From Gnetum montanum (taxonomy: Eukaryota > Streptophyta > Gnetopsida > Gnetales > Gnetaceae), in assembly GCA_015680685.1 (NCBI GenBank), contig MNCI01003401.1, forward strand, positions 75,670-139,669: a stretch of 64,000 bases of DNA, written 5' to 3'. Below are positions 10,854-23,349 of the stretch, piece after piece. A program made the translations under genes and the position numbers. Within the stretch, counting starts at the first letter, position 1. Every line of letters begins with the position of its first letter. The notes under the pieces are model-generated. The model ran no database searches. It saw only the letters and a program-made list of their open reading frames with translations, and was not told where the DNA came from.

Positions 10854-13571
10854 CTGCAATCATAAAGAATTCTAATAGTTTAAAACCTATGCTATCATAA
10901 TTTGATTACCCAATCATTCTAGAAAATTTCTAATAGTTTAAGAACTTTCATTGGATTTTTGGTTTTGATAACAATCTTTATTCATTGTGAACTTTATTTT
11001 TAATTTTAATTTAGATTACAAAGCTAGGAAAATTTGTTACAATTGATCTTGAATGACTTATCACAATCTTCAATTTTTTATTGAAAACACATTTGAATGA
11101 TCATTTGAAAAGAAACATTAAGTTTATTAGCTTATGTTAGATTACGATTTGATTATCTTAAGAAAATAAGAATAACTCAAATTAGACGTGGTGAGGAAGA
11201 TATGGAACTTTAAAGGTTTAAAAGTTTGAAAAATAGCATGAACTCCCTAGGTGTGAAATGAGGAAATGAAAAATTTTCCTAAGAATTCACATACATATAT
11301 AGATTTTAAAAGGGATGTGTTGTAGATACGACATTGTGGATATGATATCGCAAAGGCTCATATATTGTATCTATGATATCATCATTGAACTTTTCAAAAA
11401 TTTTGTGAGTTTTAGTAGAAAAAAAGAACAAAATAAATAGTGTGAAAGGCGTAGAGATGATCCATAGGTTCTTGATCATAGATGATGCTTAAAATATAAG
11501 AATTGGTCATCAAAATTATGTGAAAGAATGATCTTGTTCAAGGTAAGTCAATTAAGCTTTTAGAATATGGTTGATCAAAATTGTTGAACTTATGAGTGAA
11601 TACACATGTGCAGGGAAATAATAATGATTGTTTAAGTATTCAAAAGATATAGGATGATGTGGAATTAGTAGTATGAAACACAAGAGTTATACAAGTGGAT
11701 CCTCCCCAAAGTAGGCTCCTACCTTTAATGCTCTTGTATAACCACACCTACAAGTATCTGTAGGCAATCAAGGAGTTGAATGTAAATCATACCTGTCTTC
11801 CAAGACATACATGTTAGTATTGCCCTAATAAGAAAATAATGCTATATTATACAAAAGCATCAAATTATAATTATATATAGTAGTGAGGTGGAATGGTAGT
11901 AGTAGGGATTTTTGAAAATGGGACATGATGTATCTTACCATAAACATAATAAATTCTGTGTACTACATGGCTAAAATGATCATTAGCCTTTTTGTCCAAG
12001 ATCCAAATTGAGCCCATACCACTTACTAGTGACATTACATTGTATCATACAAAAACTAAGAATCATAAGACTATCACAACTACAAGAAATATTATTACTT
12101 GGTAATGAACTACAATAAAGCAATTTTATTACTCCATAGTTTATTTTAAATGAGACTTGGCCATTAGACAAAGGAGTGTATTTAGGCATGGTTAACATGT
12201 ATTTCTAGTCCCATAATCAATGTGAGTCCAAGAAACATTGAAATTTCTGAGAAGTTTCCTACCTTTAGGCATGGATAATATGTCTTTCTAGTGGAACCCC
12301 CAAAAATTTGATTATATGTAATTTTTAGATTATTATGATGTCAATCTTACCAAAGGACTACCTTTAGGCATGGGTAACATGTCTCTCTAGTGACATGGTA
12401 AGGTAGCACTTATTTTAGAACACACTTCCATTTTTGGTTAGTACTCAAGTAAATCATACAACTTAACTACATAATAAGACTTATAGTAGTAGCTTTAAAT
12501 AATTCACAAATCCTTTTGATGTCATGCCCTTTTCATTCACACTTGGTTCTTTAAATTTCCATCTAGGCATAATGATCCCAAGTTTATTTTAGTTTTATTG
12601 TGCAAGAATGTCATTATGTCCATGGTAAGAATCTCTTATTATTGGAAATAAGTGGATGGATGATGTGGTAACACTGTATATACAATCAATCCTTTGATGA
12701 CTTGATAACATAGGGTGAAATTCTCATTATTTCAACCACATCTTGTTTATTTCTTTAAACTTTATTAGAAAAATCAACAAAAGTTATATGCATGAAAAAT
12801 GATAAAATCATAGAAGAATGAGAAATGGGTAAGAATAGAAAACCTATAAAGAATTTGAAAGATATTAAAGAATGAAGAATGATAAAAAAAATGTGAAAAA
12901 TATGAAAGAATATAAAAGATATTAAATAATGTAGAAAATTGTAAAGATCTAGAAAAGTATGATCCAAACTTGTAAACCAAAAAATTATAAAACAAAAAAG
13001 TTAAAATGCACTTATCAATTCCCAATTCAAAATAGAACATCTTCCCCACAACTGAACTCATGGATGAGTATTCGAAAAATGGACCATACATCCCTAGGAT
13101 CATACAATCTAGGTTTCTTGCTTATCATCCTTAATGATTTATGTTTTCGTTTATTACCCCATGTAACATTGATGAAAATTAAATTTTTATCATTTGGAGA
13201 CACATATCTTGTTGGAAAAGATGGTCTTTCCATTTTAGAAAATCCCAACATGTTTTCTTTTTTATTCTTAATTTTAGGTTTTGAGTTTCTATGTCTACTA
13301 CTTATTGTTAGTGTATGATCATGGTTTAGAATATTCCTTTGTGAGTTCTCAATTTGGTTCATTTTCTTGGGGTAAGAGTTAATAAGTGAGTTGGATGTTT
13401 CCATGCATGTTTTTGATAGTTTTATGTTCTTGTTTCTTAACCACTATATTTCTTTTGGTTTAATGGCCATTATTCTCTTTTGTATACATAATTATTTTTT
13501 AAAATTTTTTGTGGGCTAGTGTAAGGATCATGTTGACATTTTTAATTTTTAGTTCACAACTACACCCTTCT
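10854..13571 (-). other. E4 3' region, mostly non-coding
   Basis: The block at about 11694-11750 is the reverse complement of the shared 3' block (GGATCCTCCCCAAAGTAGGCTCCTACC; compare E11 near 61685). The AT-rich part around 12755-13110 corresponds to the T-rich tail after pol in other copies; the reading SSVVGKM followed by FLFYNFLV near 13050 resembles NSVMGEM and FLFYTFLF of E11. The protease is thus followed closely by the post-pol tail. Near 11325-11390 there is a GATATC-containing patch, perhaps a scrap of LTR. No convincing gene. Confidence 0.5.
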
Positions 13572-13990
13572 TCATTGTAAGTAATGCATGGACTTCTTTG
13601 CATTTGTTGCAGAATGCTTATCTTTCTTAAAAATTTCCAAGGATAAGTCTTTGATTCCTAGCTTAGCATCAATTGTACTAAGCCATGCTCTCCCCATAAT
13701 AATAAAAAAGTCCCTATTATCATTCTTCACATCAATCAAAAGGAAATTTTCTAGATAAGACCACCCATTGATAGTGGTTATCATATCTTTTATCTGTCCC
13801 AAAGGAATTGTAACTGATTGATTTCCAATCTCTAGTCTTATTTGTTACTTCTTTAATGGGGGTAAATTCCAAGCCTTATACATATCTTGAGAAATAAGAT
13901 TTACTCCTGATCCAGAATCCAGTAAAGCTTTACATAGAATATTTTCAAAAATTTGTCAATAAATTAGAGGGTTTCTAGGATCTATCCTTT
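13572..13990 (-). pseudogene. pro: E4 retroviral-type aspartic protease
   Basis: On the minus strand the reading gives CKALLDSGSGVNLIS with the catalytic Asp-Ser-Gly at 13919-13911, then QSVTIPLG, DMITTINGWSY, FFIIMGRAWLSTIDA and LSLEIFKK. These match the protease of E9, E10 and E11 block by block. The active-site triad is intact, but stops interrupt the N-terminal part. It would process the gag polyprotein. The frame 13802-13572 is still open. Confidence 0.8.
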
Positions 13991-14154
13991 TCTTAGAAAG
14001 AACCTAATATTTTATTAGCTAGCATGAGAGTTGTGATCTTCTAGTTTATTTGTTGTAGAAGCATGGTACTATCTTGAGGACTTTATGTGGAAGTAGTCAA
14101 GTTAGATAAAGTTTCCATCCTTTAAGTCTTTTCTAGACTTGTCCTAAAGAAAGG

Positions 14155-14250
14155 ACATTTCCTAGATTTGCATGTAGTGTTGCCAGTATGATCCTCTCTC
14201 TGTATACTAACTACATTTCCTAGATTTGCATGTAGTGTTGCCAGTATGAT
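14155..14250. repeat. Exact 38-bp direct repeat in E4 gag
   Basis: The 38 bases at 14155-14192 recur identically at 14213-14250, 20 bases apart. Both copies keep GTAGTGTTGCCAGTATGAT. The element around them is badly decayed, so an identical pair suggests a late local duplication. It lies where relatives encode the KKRSFF linker between gag and protease. Confidence 0.85.
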
Positions 14251-15427
14251 ATTTCATAGTTGTTCCTTTTGGGAAAATCCGTTCCCTAGGCATTAATATA
14301 ATAATGAGTAATACCTGCCCATTGTTGCATCAATGGATTCATATGTTCCTTATTTCCATCCTTGGATCTATTTTCTTAGATTCGACACTCTAGAGTAAGT
14401 TTGATACTCATCATTAAAAAGCTTTAGCATTGTACTCCATCTTTGGATTGATTTTAGCTCTAAGGATCTGTATAAGCTCTTTGCTTTCTTAATGAGTGTT
14501 TTAGGAAATAAATTTAGTTTTTGTCAATCATTATCTATATTTTGCAGAGCATAAGCATTGTGGAAAGCTGGGAGATGATGATGTGGATCTACATTATATA
14601 TGCTTTTGAATTTTGAAATATTATTTATGTAAAGTTACTTGATGCAACTATCCCTTAAATGCCTAGTAGGAATGTACACTACTACTTTGATGTTGAACAT
14701 ATTGCAAGTGGCTAATAAGGGTTCTTCATAATGTTTAGGTTCATAGGCTCCATTATAGTGTGACCCCTCCAATGCTCATGATGCTCTTTTCTTTCATGTC
14801 TGATCCTTTATTCTCTTTCTTCATGGTCATCTTCTTCTTCATTTGGATGTCTTCTTACATTTACTTATCTCTCATGATCTCTTCTTCTTTCTCTATCATG
14901 ATTCCTTAGTATTCATTCTCTCTCATTAGAATTTATTAATGAATGTAAGGAAAAAGATGAGAGAGTTGGAGAACAGTGTCAAATGGTTCTCATTTTATGA
15001 CTTCTTGATTCATCTCTTCTAGATACATTGGAGGTATTAGGTCCTAAATTCCTCCAAAGTCTAAAGTCCTTATTTTTTCCAAGGGTTTCTACAAGAGCTG
15101 AATGTAACTTTATTTTTATAGGATCTTCAATACAAATTATTTATGTCTAGGAATGAGATCCATGAGTCAAATAGATTTTTTTAGATTAGAATAGAGCATC
15201 TTCTTTTGCTTCAAGGACAACTGTCTATGATGATTTCTTTCCTTTATCTTGTTCATATCTTGCCTTCATCATAGCATTCCTTCTTGCTTGAGCCTATGTT
15301 GGCTAATATGGTCTGGTCATGTTTTTAGTAACTTGATATCCTTCTTGAACATGGCCAAGATTTCACCTTATGAGGATTTCTTAAAGCATTAATGGTGCTA
15401 AACGTTTGGGTGGCAAGATAATATTAC
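14200..15427 (-). pseudogene. gag: E4 gag, part downstream of the E5 insertion
   Basis: Read leftward from the E5 junction: GNIILPPKR (compare GNIVLPPNR in E10), a charged Arg/His/Lys-rich spacer, then the capsid core with YNVDPHHHLPAFHNAYALQN, QKLNLFPKTLIKKA and WSTMLKLFNDEYQTYSRVSN. Many stops. Compared with E10, about 1 kb that holds the zinc-knuckle and Pro-rich tail is missing between the core and the protease. Confidence 0.72.
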
Positions 15428-15432
15428 CCTAT

Positions 15433-18208
15433 TGTTGTCACATTTGACCATTTGATGGAATAGGTATAACAAGGGATTTTGTTAATTATATGGTCTGTTT
15501 TGAAATTTTAAAAAAAAATTTAAGAGATACAATCAATTCTGAGTTCTATTCTAGCACCAAGCAAGAAATGGATGTGCAATGCCCATCTTTAATTAAAATG
15601 AAAAATCCAAGTTGAAGAGTAAGAATTAGATGAAGCAAAAATAAAAAACTATTATTCATATTATTCAAGTTTCCTGTAGTAGATCCATTATGTGTGCAAT
15701 CCATAACTGAAAATAGCAAATGTGGATTTGGAAATTTGATTCCAGATAATATTTTACAGTTGATTAAACAAGATGAATAAAAGCCCTAAAATTTGGAGAA
15801 TAGGGGATTACCCAAATATCAATTATCAGGAAATGAGCACATAAGTGTGCAAATAATCTAAGAATGAAAATAAATAGGCTACTAGATTCAAGTTAAGACA
15901 TGTTGGAGTTACCCTTGATACCAGAACTATGAGAAATGGCAGCGACATGGTTTTGATCCGTGGTAACAACTAGATGTAAAGCATCATAGGGCAACATGAC
16001 TAGACATAGTGGCAGGGTTTTAATTCACGGTGGTGGCAAACGTATCATCAACAAGACCTCCACCCTCATCAATAACAACCACTACGTAGTTCAACCACTA
16101 CTAAGTTCAATATCACTTACATTAATGGCAGCAGCATGACATCCACGATGCTGGCATGGTAGTCGAATTTCAGCATGCTTTCATCATGGCTGGTTCTAAA
16201 GTCATTTCTCAGCATTTGACAGTGATGGCAAGGGTTTCAAGGGCATCACACACATCAAGGTTTCCAATAGGCCAATGCCCTAATGGCTACCTTCAACTTC
16301 GATCACAGGTGCTCCTCGAAAGCTATCAATAATGCTCCAAAGACCTTGGTGTGTTTGTTAGCATTGTTGTCCAAATTTTTACCATCGTAGGTGGCCACAA
16401 GGGAGGTTATTTTTAGAGTTCCAAGAGCATTACCTTGGGTTGTAGTGGTCACTCATTTTTTTCCTCCAAATTGAGTAGGAATGAGACATTAATTTTGCTA
16501 ATGCACGATCTGCCAGAAGGTATGGATGTGTCTCCCTATGGTTGGGTAATAGCAGATGCAATGGGTGATGCAATGGCAGTGGAGGATGTGTATATTTTCA
16601 ACTAGGAGGGTTTTGGTAGTCAAATATCTCATTTAAATTAATTTAAAGTCCAAAGAAAAAGAAAAAAACTTTGGGTCTATGATTTGTCTGTAAATGTGGC
16701 ACATTTCACATATAGAGGGACATGACCTTATGAAATTTCGTGCTCTAGAGATTATTTTTTTCTTTTGAAAGTGTAACCATTAATATAATTAATTTAGATC
16801 TATGCATTTTTTTAAAAAGAGAGAAGTTATTATTTAGGAAAAAATGGGGCATTTGGCTACCATATCTATTTTTTTTATATTAGTTACAATTAACTACCAT
16901 TGTAGTTGTAACTACTAGGCACTTGTCAACTATAGCTTTCTAGTCTCCATGGTGGTTGTAACTACCACACATATGTCAAGTATAGCTTTTTTTTAGTGGT
17001 TACAGCCAACCTAGATAATGATTATAACTATCTTGAAGCCACTATAAAAAGGCTTCAAGGGTAGAATGTACGGGGGGCTTTCTAGATAGAGAATCAAAAA
17101 GACATTTTGAAAATTGCTTGGAAGATGGCTTACTAAAGATATTATTTTATCCGCTTTGTTTAGTCCCGTGAGTTCATTCTTTCCTATTTTATTTTAGTTG
17201 CATAGCTAGCGGTTTAGGTAGTGTCATGCTTGTCATTAAAATTTGGGATTTTTAGATTGCTTTTATAGTTCATTTGTTACATGATAATAAACTCCTATTA
17301 AAATTTGTTATAGATGAGCTCATGTTGGAAAGCCTTAAGAGCAATTTAATAGAGAAGTCTATTATTATGAAAATTTTAAGAATATTAGTAGGATTGCTAC
17401 AAGAGAGCCTTTGCTATAGACAAGCCAGTTGAGCAATTCAATAGTCTAAAGGGTTTAAAAAATCTTTGGTATTTTGATAGGATTGAAATAGCTTTTTGAT
17501 TTTTAAAGTATATTCCCTTGGTATTTCAACAAGAAATTGTCAAATCTTTGAAAGTTCTATTGTATGCAATCATTGATAACTATTATCTAGCCAAAATAGA
17601 GACTCATATGTGATAGTTTATGTAGCAATTTTTGGTAGTGTAGTAGGATTGTCTTTAAGAAATTGCTTGTTTGAACCTAAAAATTTTTAAACAATTCATA
17701 GATATTGAATTAAGGATGACTTTATTGGGAAGTGTTTTCTCGTATCACTGTACCCTGCTTAAATATTTGATATTTTTACACAAATTTACTTTCTTTTCTT
17801 TCTCTTTTCATTGAATCTTGTTCTATTTCTAGTTTTCTTGCAAAACTTTCTCTCTCTGAGGGAAATTAGGAGTAGATTGGCAGAGTTGTGCTCAAATGAT
17901 TTTTGCAAAATTTTATTTGCTACAAGTAGGTATTATAAGGATCATATAGACTAAGTGATTGAACAAAATAAGAATCTCCAATAACTCATAGTATTTTACA
18001 AAATTTGGCCGAATCTCTTTCATGATAACTGATTACAATTTTTTACATGGCTCAACTATTTCAACATTTGCAATAGCAAACACATACATGCATTTAACTA
18101 CTGAGTCTATTTGGAGGTATCTAGGCCTTGGTGTTGCCAAAGACCAACGAACACCAAAATCCTATTTGAGGTACTCGTTGGCGATTGCATCCCAAACGGT
18201 CACCAATA
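15433..18208 (+). repeat. E5 5' LTR
   Basis: It aligns end to end with 35026-37796. It ends CACCAATA where the 3' LTR ends CACCAACA, so the terminal CA is mutated here. I found no convincing primer-binding site just downstream (GTTCTTTTGATGC). Confidence 0.9.
16880..17050 (+). promoter_or_regulatory. E5 LTR: repeated GTTGTAACTAC motifs upstream of TATA box
   Basis: The words GTAGTTGTAACTAC and GGTGGTTGTAACTACC occur in two imperfect repeats of about 55 bp, followed by TAGTGGTTACA, directly upstream of TATAAAAA (17043-17050). The same layout is in the 3' LTR, with TATAAAAA at 36635-36642. AACTACC-like words resemble plant MYB sites, and repeated MYB-type boxes in LTR promoters are known from tobacco Tto1. 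Function here is inference. Confidence 0.5.
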
Positions 18209-18472
18209 GTTCTTTTGATGCTAAAATAAGGGCTTGAAAATTTATCCTCTACGTTCATAAGCCTAATAGTCCTAGAATACCAACAATTATTTGTTACTAT
18301 AAAGGCTTAAGAAACTAGATTCTATTTTTAGTTCATGAACAACAATATTGATAGTTTGAAAAGTTTCAAAAATTTAAAGGAAGTTCTTGATTATAAGACT
18401 AATTCTTGATTAGAGGAAGAACAAAAGAAAGTTTTTGAGTTTGGAACAAGTAGTGGATTAAACATTAGAAGG
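18209..18472 (+). other. E5 leader between LTR and gag
   Basis: Short AT-rich leader with stops in all frames. No gene seen. Confidence 0.5.
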
Positions 18473-19833
18473 TTGAGAAGATCTTCCCTTCTATTTGGTT
18501 TCTTAGTTTATGAGAGAAAATCTGAGATGTATAAGAGTTCAATAATCCAAAAGAATAAGATGGCAAATCCTTGGCAAAGAATCACACCATTAGGATTTCA
18601 AAACTACAATGATATTCCTAAAGAAGTTTATAAATATTTTCCTGAGCCTTTTATTCCTAGAAAAGCTTACTTAGCTCAAGAGTATATTCACATGTTCAAG
18701 TTAGCTTTAGCTCATGCAAATGTTCAACATCAAGATCAAGCCTGTAGATTATTCGCAGCAAATCTAAAGCATGTGACTTAGATTTGGTACTCAAACTTGC
18801 CAAGCAACAGTATCACAAGTTGGGATGATATGAAAAATCTTTTCTTAGCTCAGTTTGGTGACCAATTAGATCAACAACAACTATGCTGTGGGTTAATACA
18901 AGCTAAGCAAGGAGTCAAAGAATCAAGTAGAGATTTTAACATCAAATTTCAATGAATTTGTGGGCTTTTTCAAAGACAATATAGACCATTAGATGAAATT
19001 CTTAGAGAAACTTATCTTAAGGCTATCAAGCCCAACATTGCAATTTGCTTAAGAAGAACTCCAAACTTAACTACACTAAATGACTACTTTAGTGAGGCTA
19101 TATAGTTAGAAAAATAGTTAAACTTAAATTAAGAAGAGATTGTTGTAACTCAAAAAAGAGAAGAAAAAGTTATGATTCCTATGCAAGATTTTGCTCAATT
19201 TAAAGCTTTACCAAGTCCATCTCATATTAAGACAGACCAAGAACCTGAAGGAAGAGAATTTGAAAAAGGACAATTAATGCAAGATATGTCCAATAAAATA
19301 GTAAAACTAGAAAAAGCTATGGCAAGAGTTCATATCAAGGAAGAAAAGAAAAATAGAAAACATAAATATCAAGACACTAAGTTAGCAGAAGATGAGGATG
19401 ATAGTGACCTTGTTGTGTCTAACTTTCTTGATATTGAATCTGAGAATGAGCTATCTAGTGTTCATTATGTAAGCAAATCTTCTAATTTTGGGTCTAGTGA
19501 TTCTTCTTCTCTTTTAAGTTTTGAAGAAGATATATCCTCAAATGAGGAGTGTAATAATAATGAGGAAAATGGATATAATCTGAGGTCAAAGGAAAGACTA
19601 ACTACTTCTAGACCTCCAAAAATTATTGTTGATCCATCTACTAAGAGAAAAGCTTTTGAGCCAAGTAGAAGAGAGAAAAATAAGAATAAAGGAGATCAAG
19701 TAGAACAAAGCACTCCAAATCAATCTTTCAATAAATGGATAAAGAAACCAAGCATTATTGGAGATGGGGAATATGATTTGATTGAAGATCTTAGATGTGT
19801 CAGGGCTAATATTAGCATATATTAATTACTACA
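18473..19833 (+). pseudogene. gag: E5 gag
   Basis: Capsid-type gag of Tat character: ANPWQRITPLGFQNYNDIP, then WYSNLPSNSITSWDDMKNLF (the usual Trp-rich core), LAQFGDQLDQQQLCCGL, and after several stops a long open stretch (19172-19825) that is Lys/Glu/Ser-rich and low in complexity. The reading approaches the 3' end of gag at YDLIEDLRCVRANISIY, then meets a stop and the E6 insertion at 19834. Deleting E6 with one CTACA copy leaves the same frame running on into 29765-29810, which shows that E6 landed inside this gene. No zinc knuckle is seen. Confidence 0.75.
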
Positions 19834-20681
19834 TGATGAATCATGTTTTTCATAAGCTCCAATATTAGAGTGGCCACGATATTGGGTACACAATATCTGG
19901 TACGTGATATCGAACATGCGATATCATGAAGTACTCCTAGGCCTATAAATACAACCCTTGGGCACATGATTCAGGGGTAGTTTTTAGAGCCAAGTAGCAA
20001 AATTCTTGTAGTTTATTCATTTGAGAGTTAGAATATTTTCCATGTCCCCACAGTAGGAGGTCTAAGTATCATCAGATCTTCATTCAAGAATTGATGTACC
20101 TGAACACACCATTGTGTTGGCAATAAAGATGAGCTTTTTGATTCATCCTTGCAACACTTGAGACTTTCTTTCTTATGCATTTATATATTGTGATTTCATG
20201 AAATTTATGCTTAATGTTATTCATTCAGCAATTAATTTTGATTAATTAAGCAACTAATTAAAATACACAAGCACAACCCCTTCGAACATACGTGTGACAC
20301 TTGGTAGCTCAGAAATGGTTAGCGTTTGACAACCCAGTAGTGTTACTCGAAGTTCAGGATGTCTTCAGGAAGTGGGGATGGCTACTTGTGTTAGGCTAGA
20401 TTAGAAAATAGTTTACTTAGCACTTAAGTACTCTCACTTTTACTCTTCTTTTTGGTGAGCAAATTGATAAAACACAAAATAATGAAAATCTAATTCCTCA
20501 GTCACACTTAACCATACATTTGCATTTCACAAGTGAGATTGGGAAGACAACAAACGGACAACACGAACTTGTTGTTTAGCTTTAGTGTACTTGGTAATGA
20601 AAGTCTCCGAAATTTGACCAGATCACACATGAACACCTGCGATTCGTATGGTTGGGCATAGGGATACCTCACTGCTCATCA
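19834..20681 (+). repeat. E6 5' LTR
   Basis: Starts TGATGAATCATG, ends CTGCTCATCA, 848 bp. It contains decayed GATATC sites (19890-19930), TATAAATA at 19944-19951 and the shared R/U5 block with ACTTGGTAGCTCAG and GACAACCCAGTAGTG. Confidence 0.92.
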
Positions 20682-20682
20682 T

Positions 20683-20701
20683 TGGCACCATTACTAGGAA
20701 C
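20683..20701 (+). other. E6 primer-binding site, tRNA-Asp type, decayed
   Basis: TGGCACCATTACTAGGAAC lies one base after the LTR. It matches the tRNA-Asp 3'-end complement as preserved in E9 and E10 (TGGCGCCGTTGC...) apart from transitions. Confidence 0.8.
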
Positions 20702-20847
20702 TTTAGTTCTACATGCACTAGCTAAACTTAGTGAAACTTAGTAACCTCATTGTTCGAACCCTAAGAGTCAAATATTACAAAAAAAATTATTATTACAATT
20801 AAATTAAATCTTAACCACACACTACATATAGATTCATTAACATAAAA

Positions 20848-23345
20848 ATGTCTTCTTCTCACAGGAGTCTATCTCCACCTAGGGTAGACTAGGTGCCTTA
20901 GCAATACCAGGTGGTATATGCTCATCTCGATGAGTATGTACTAAACTTCACCTTCATCTTACATCAAGATGAAATGTTGTGGTGGTGTAGCATGGAAGGC
21001 AACATTGTGTTGCCACTAGATTGATCTATTCTAGCTATGCTTCAGCTAATGCTTGCATGACATGGGCTTCAACATCTTCATGAGGAGTATGAGATGTGAG
21101 ATCCTGATTCAAGGGATTATCATCCCACTGAAGCACAAAAGTAAAAAGATCATCAACTAGAGTACCAACATAAGCTTGTGAAGGGCAAGGGGTTGAACAC
21201 CTTTCCACCTCTGCTTGGCCCATTAAATGGAGGTGAACACTTCTCTAGGGGCTTTTCCTTTGGTGATACTCCTCTCTTTGACTTTGGTTAAGGGGCCCTC
21301 AACTAGAACATGCAATCCATAATTCATTATCCAAGTTCTGGTTAGAATGGATCCAATGACAAAAATGGCTCTAGGGAAGCAACTCATGATAAGGGGGCAA
21401 ATGAGGGCCACAATCATGATCATGGTCGTGATCATCGAAGAATGGGTGATAGGCGTTGACACGATGCAAGTTCTCCTTCCTCTTCCCCTTCATCATCATC
21501 ATCTTCTTCATCTAGCTCAGATCGTGGCCGTAGAGGGCATGATCGTGATGGATGTGATTGATGGAACCAAAACAACAAAAGAGACCATTGGGACAATCAT
21601 GATCAAAGGTGTGGGTAATCTAGAGAGATCCACCACCGTGAAAGAAGGGTTAGTAGAGAACATCATAGGCACCATCACCATGGCCTTGATGAACCTCTAC
21701 TTGCCACTTGGAGCATGTTAAACATTGTAGAGGCTGTGAGGATTCCAATAAGGCATGTAAAGGATAACAGAATAAAGAGGTTGGACATGAACAACATTCC
21801 TTGGTTTGAGGGAGGCTACGATGTTGATCCAAAAAATCATCTCCAAGCTTTTTAGGATGCATGTGCTTTGCAAAATATTAAGAATGATTGGCAGAAGTTG
21901 AATTATTCCCAAGGACACTCATTAAGGAAGTAGAAAACTACTACTAGTCCTTGAAGCTAGAATCAATTTGGCGGTGGAGTATGATGTTAGAATTAGTTAA
22001 TGATAAATATCAAATGTAATCTTGAGTATCCAATCTAAGGAAGTAGATCCAAGGTTGGAAATAGGGAAACCATGAGCCCTTGGATGCTGCTACTAGCTGA
22101 TACTACTCTCTATTGTATAAGTGTCTTGGCCATGGATACTCTCAGCTTGATCAACTTTGTCATATCATAGATAGTTTGTGGTTTGAAATAAGGAAAACCA
22201 TTGGTGTCTATGCTCAAGGGAGATTGACAGAGTTAAGAACCCATAGGATCCAAAAGTTAATCGAGTAGGTAGCTAGGGAGGAAGAATTAAGAAAGCGAGA
22301 AAGTGTAGAGGAATACAATAGGGATCCTTCTATCTACAAAAGAGGGGTTCGATTTTGTGATAGTGAGGATGCATTAACCAGAGATGAGGTGGCTAATTAG
22401 AAAACCTTTTCACTCTAGAAATTTTAATTCAAAATCACAGCTAAGGTTGACCAATTATGGGACTCCATGGATAGTAAGTTTCAAGCTGTTTTAAAAATTG
22501 CTAAGGAGTCCAAGGATCAAAGTGGTGAGCATGAACATCGAAGATGTAAGGAAGCTGAACATGCCATATCCAAGGGTAAGGGTAAGATGATTGCAATAGA
22601 AATAGTTGCAGATAGTGAATTAGATGATGATGGCGAGTGTGATGTCTCTTAGGATGAACATCCCAAGGGATGTTATCCAATTTTGTCACACTTACAGGAA
22701 TCTGGGATGTATGACTTACATCCATGACTTGCACAAAGGCAAACACCCAAACGATTTCCTTATCCATGAGGCAACTCTCGACAATTCCACCAACCACAGT
22801 AGCAGTATCAAAATGGAACTCCACTGCAACCTTATGAGTTGTACCAGAAATAGCAACAACTATAATCATGGATGTTGGCACCTCCAAGACAGCAGTACCC
22901 CTACTGGCAACCAAATCCCTATGATTATTATGTTAAGAAACCTTCATCTCTATGGGACTCCTCTAGTCATGTTGCCACTTACCAACCTCACCACTACCCT
23001 CCTAAAGTGTATCAATTACCATATCCAAGGAGAGATGCCACCTACTATCCTCATGATCCTCTTGTTCTTGCACCTACTCCTTTGCCTCCTACACAGCTAT
23101 CACCTGCTCCATCCATGCAGCATGAATTTCCTGCCCAACCATAGCAAAGAAACACTACGAGGATGGTTAATCTACAATCAGTTAACCAACCAAGTGGGTC
23201 AGAACCACTATCAAAGAAAAGATCCTTCTTCCAACCTCATAGTTCACCAAAGACCTCTGACACATTAGTGGTTGGTAGCCCTACTCCTCCACCTTCCTCT
23301 ACCTCACCTTTATCCAAGTCCCCTTCAAACCAAAATCTCTCTTGA
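20848..23345 (+). pseudogene. gag: E6 gag
   Basis: Begins MSSSHRSLSPPR at 20848. The N-terminal block has VYAHLDEYVLNFTFILHQDE, shared with E9 and E10. A Ser-rich/Arg-His-Asp-rich spacer follows (21420-21560), then the capsid core (about 21780-22270: WYxSLKLES, LVNDKYQ, HEPLDAA, IIDSLWFEIRKTIGVYAQG). Then comes a degenerate zinc-knuckle region (ECDVS, then EHPKGCYPI near 22630-22680), and a Pro/Tyr-rich tail (22872-23144). At least a dozen stops and several frame changes. No intact start-to-end frame. Confidence 0.8.
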
Positions 23346-23349
23346 ATCC

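Noticed and set aside
12755-13404. Several 70-125 codon ORFs on both strands
   Set aside because: AT-rich 3' tail of E4; frames overlap each other and resemble only the non-coding tail of sister elements.
21347-21721. 124-codon plus-strand ORF rich in Ile/Met/His
   Set aside because: Wrong frame of the Arg/His/Ser-rich gag spacer of E6.
22501-22914. 137-codon minus-strand ORF
   Set aside because: Antisense shadow of the E6 gag tail.
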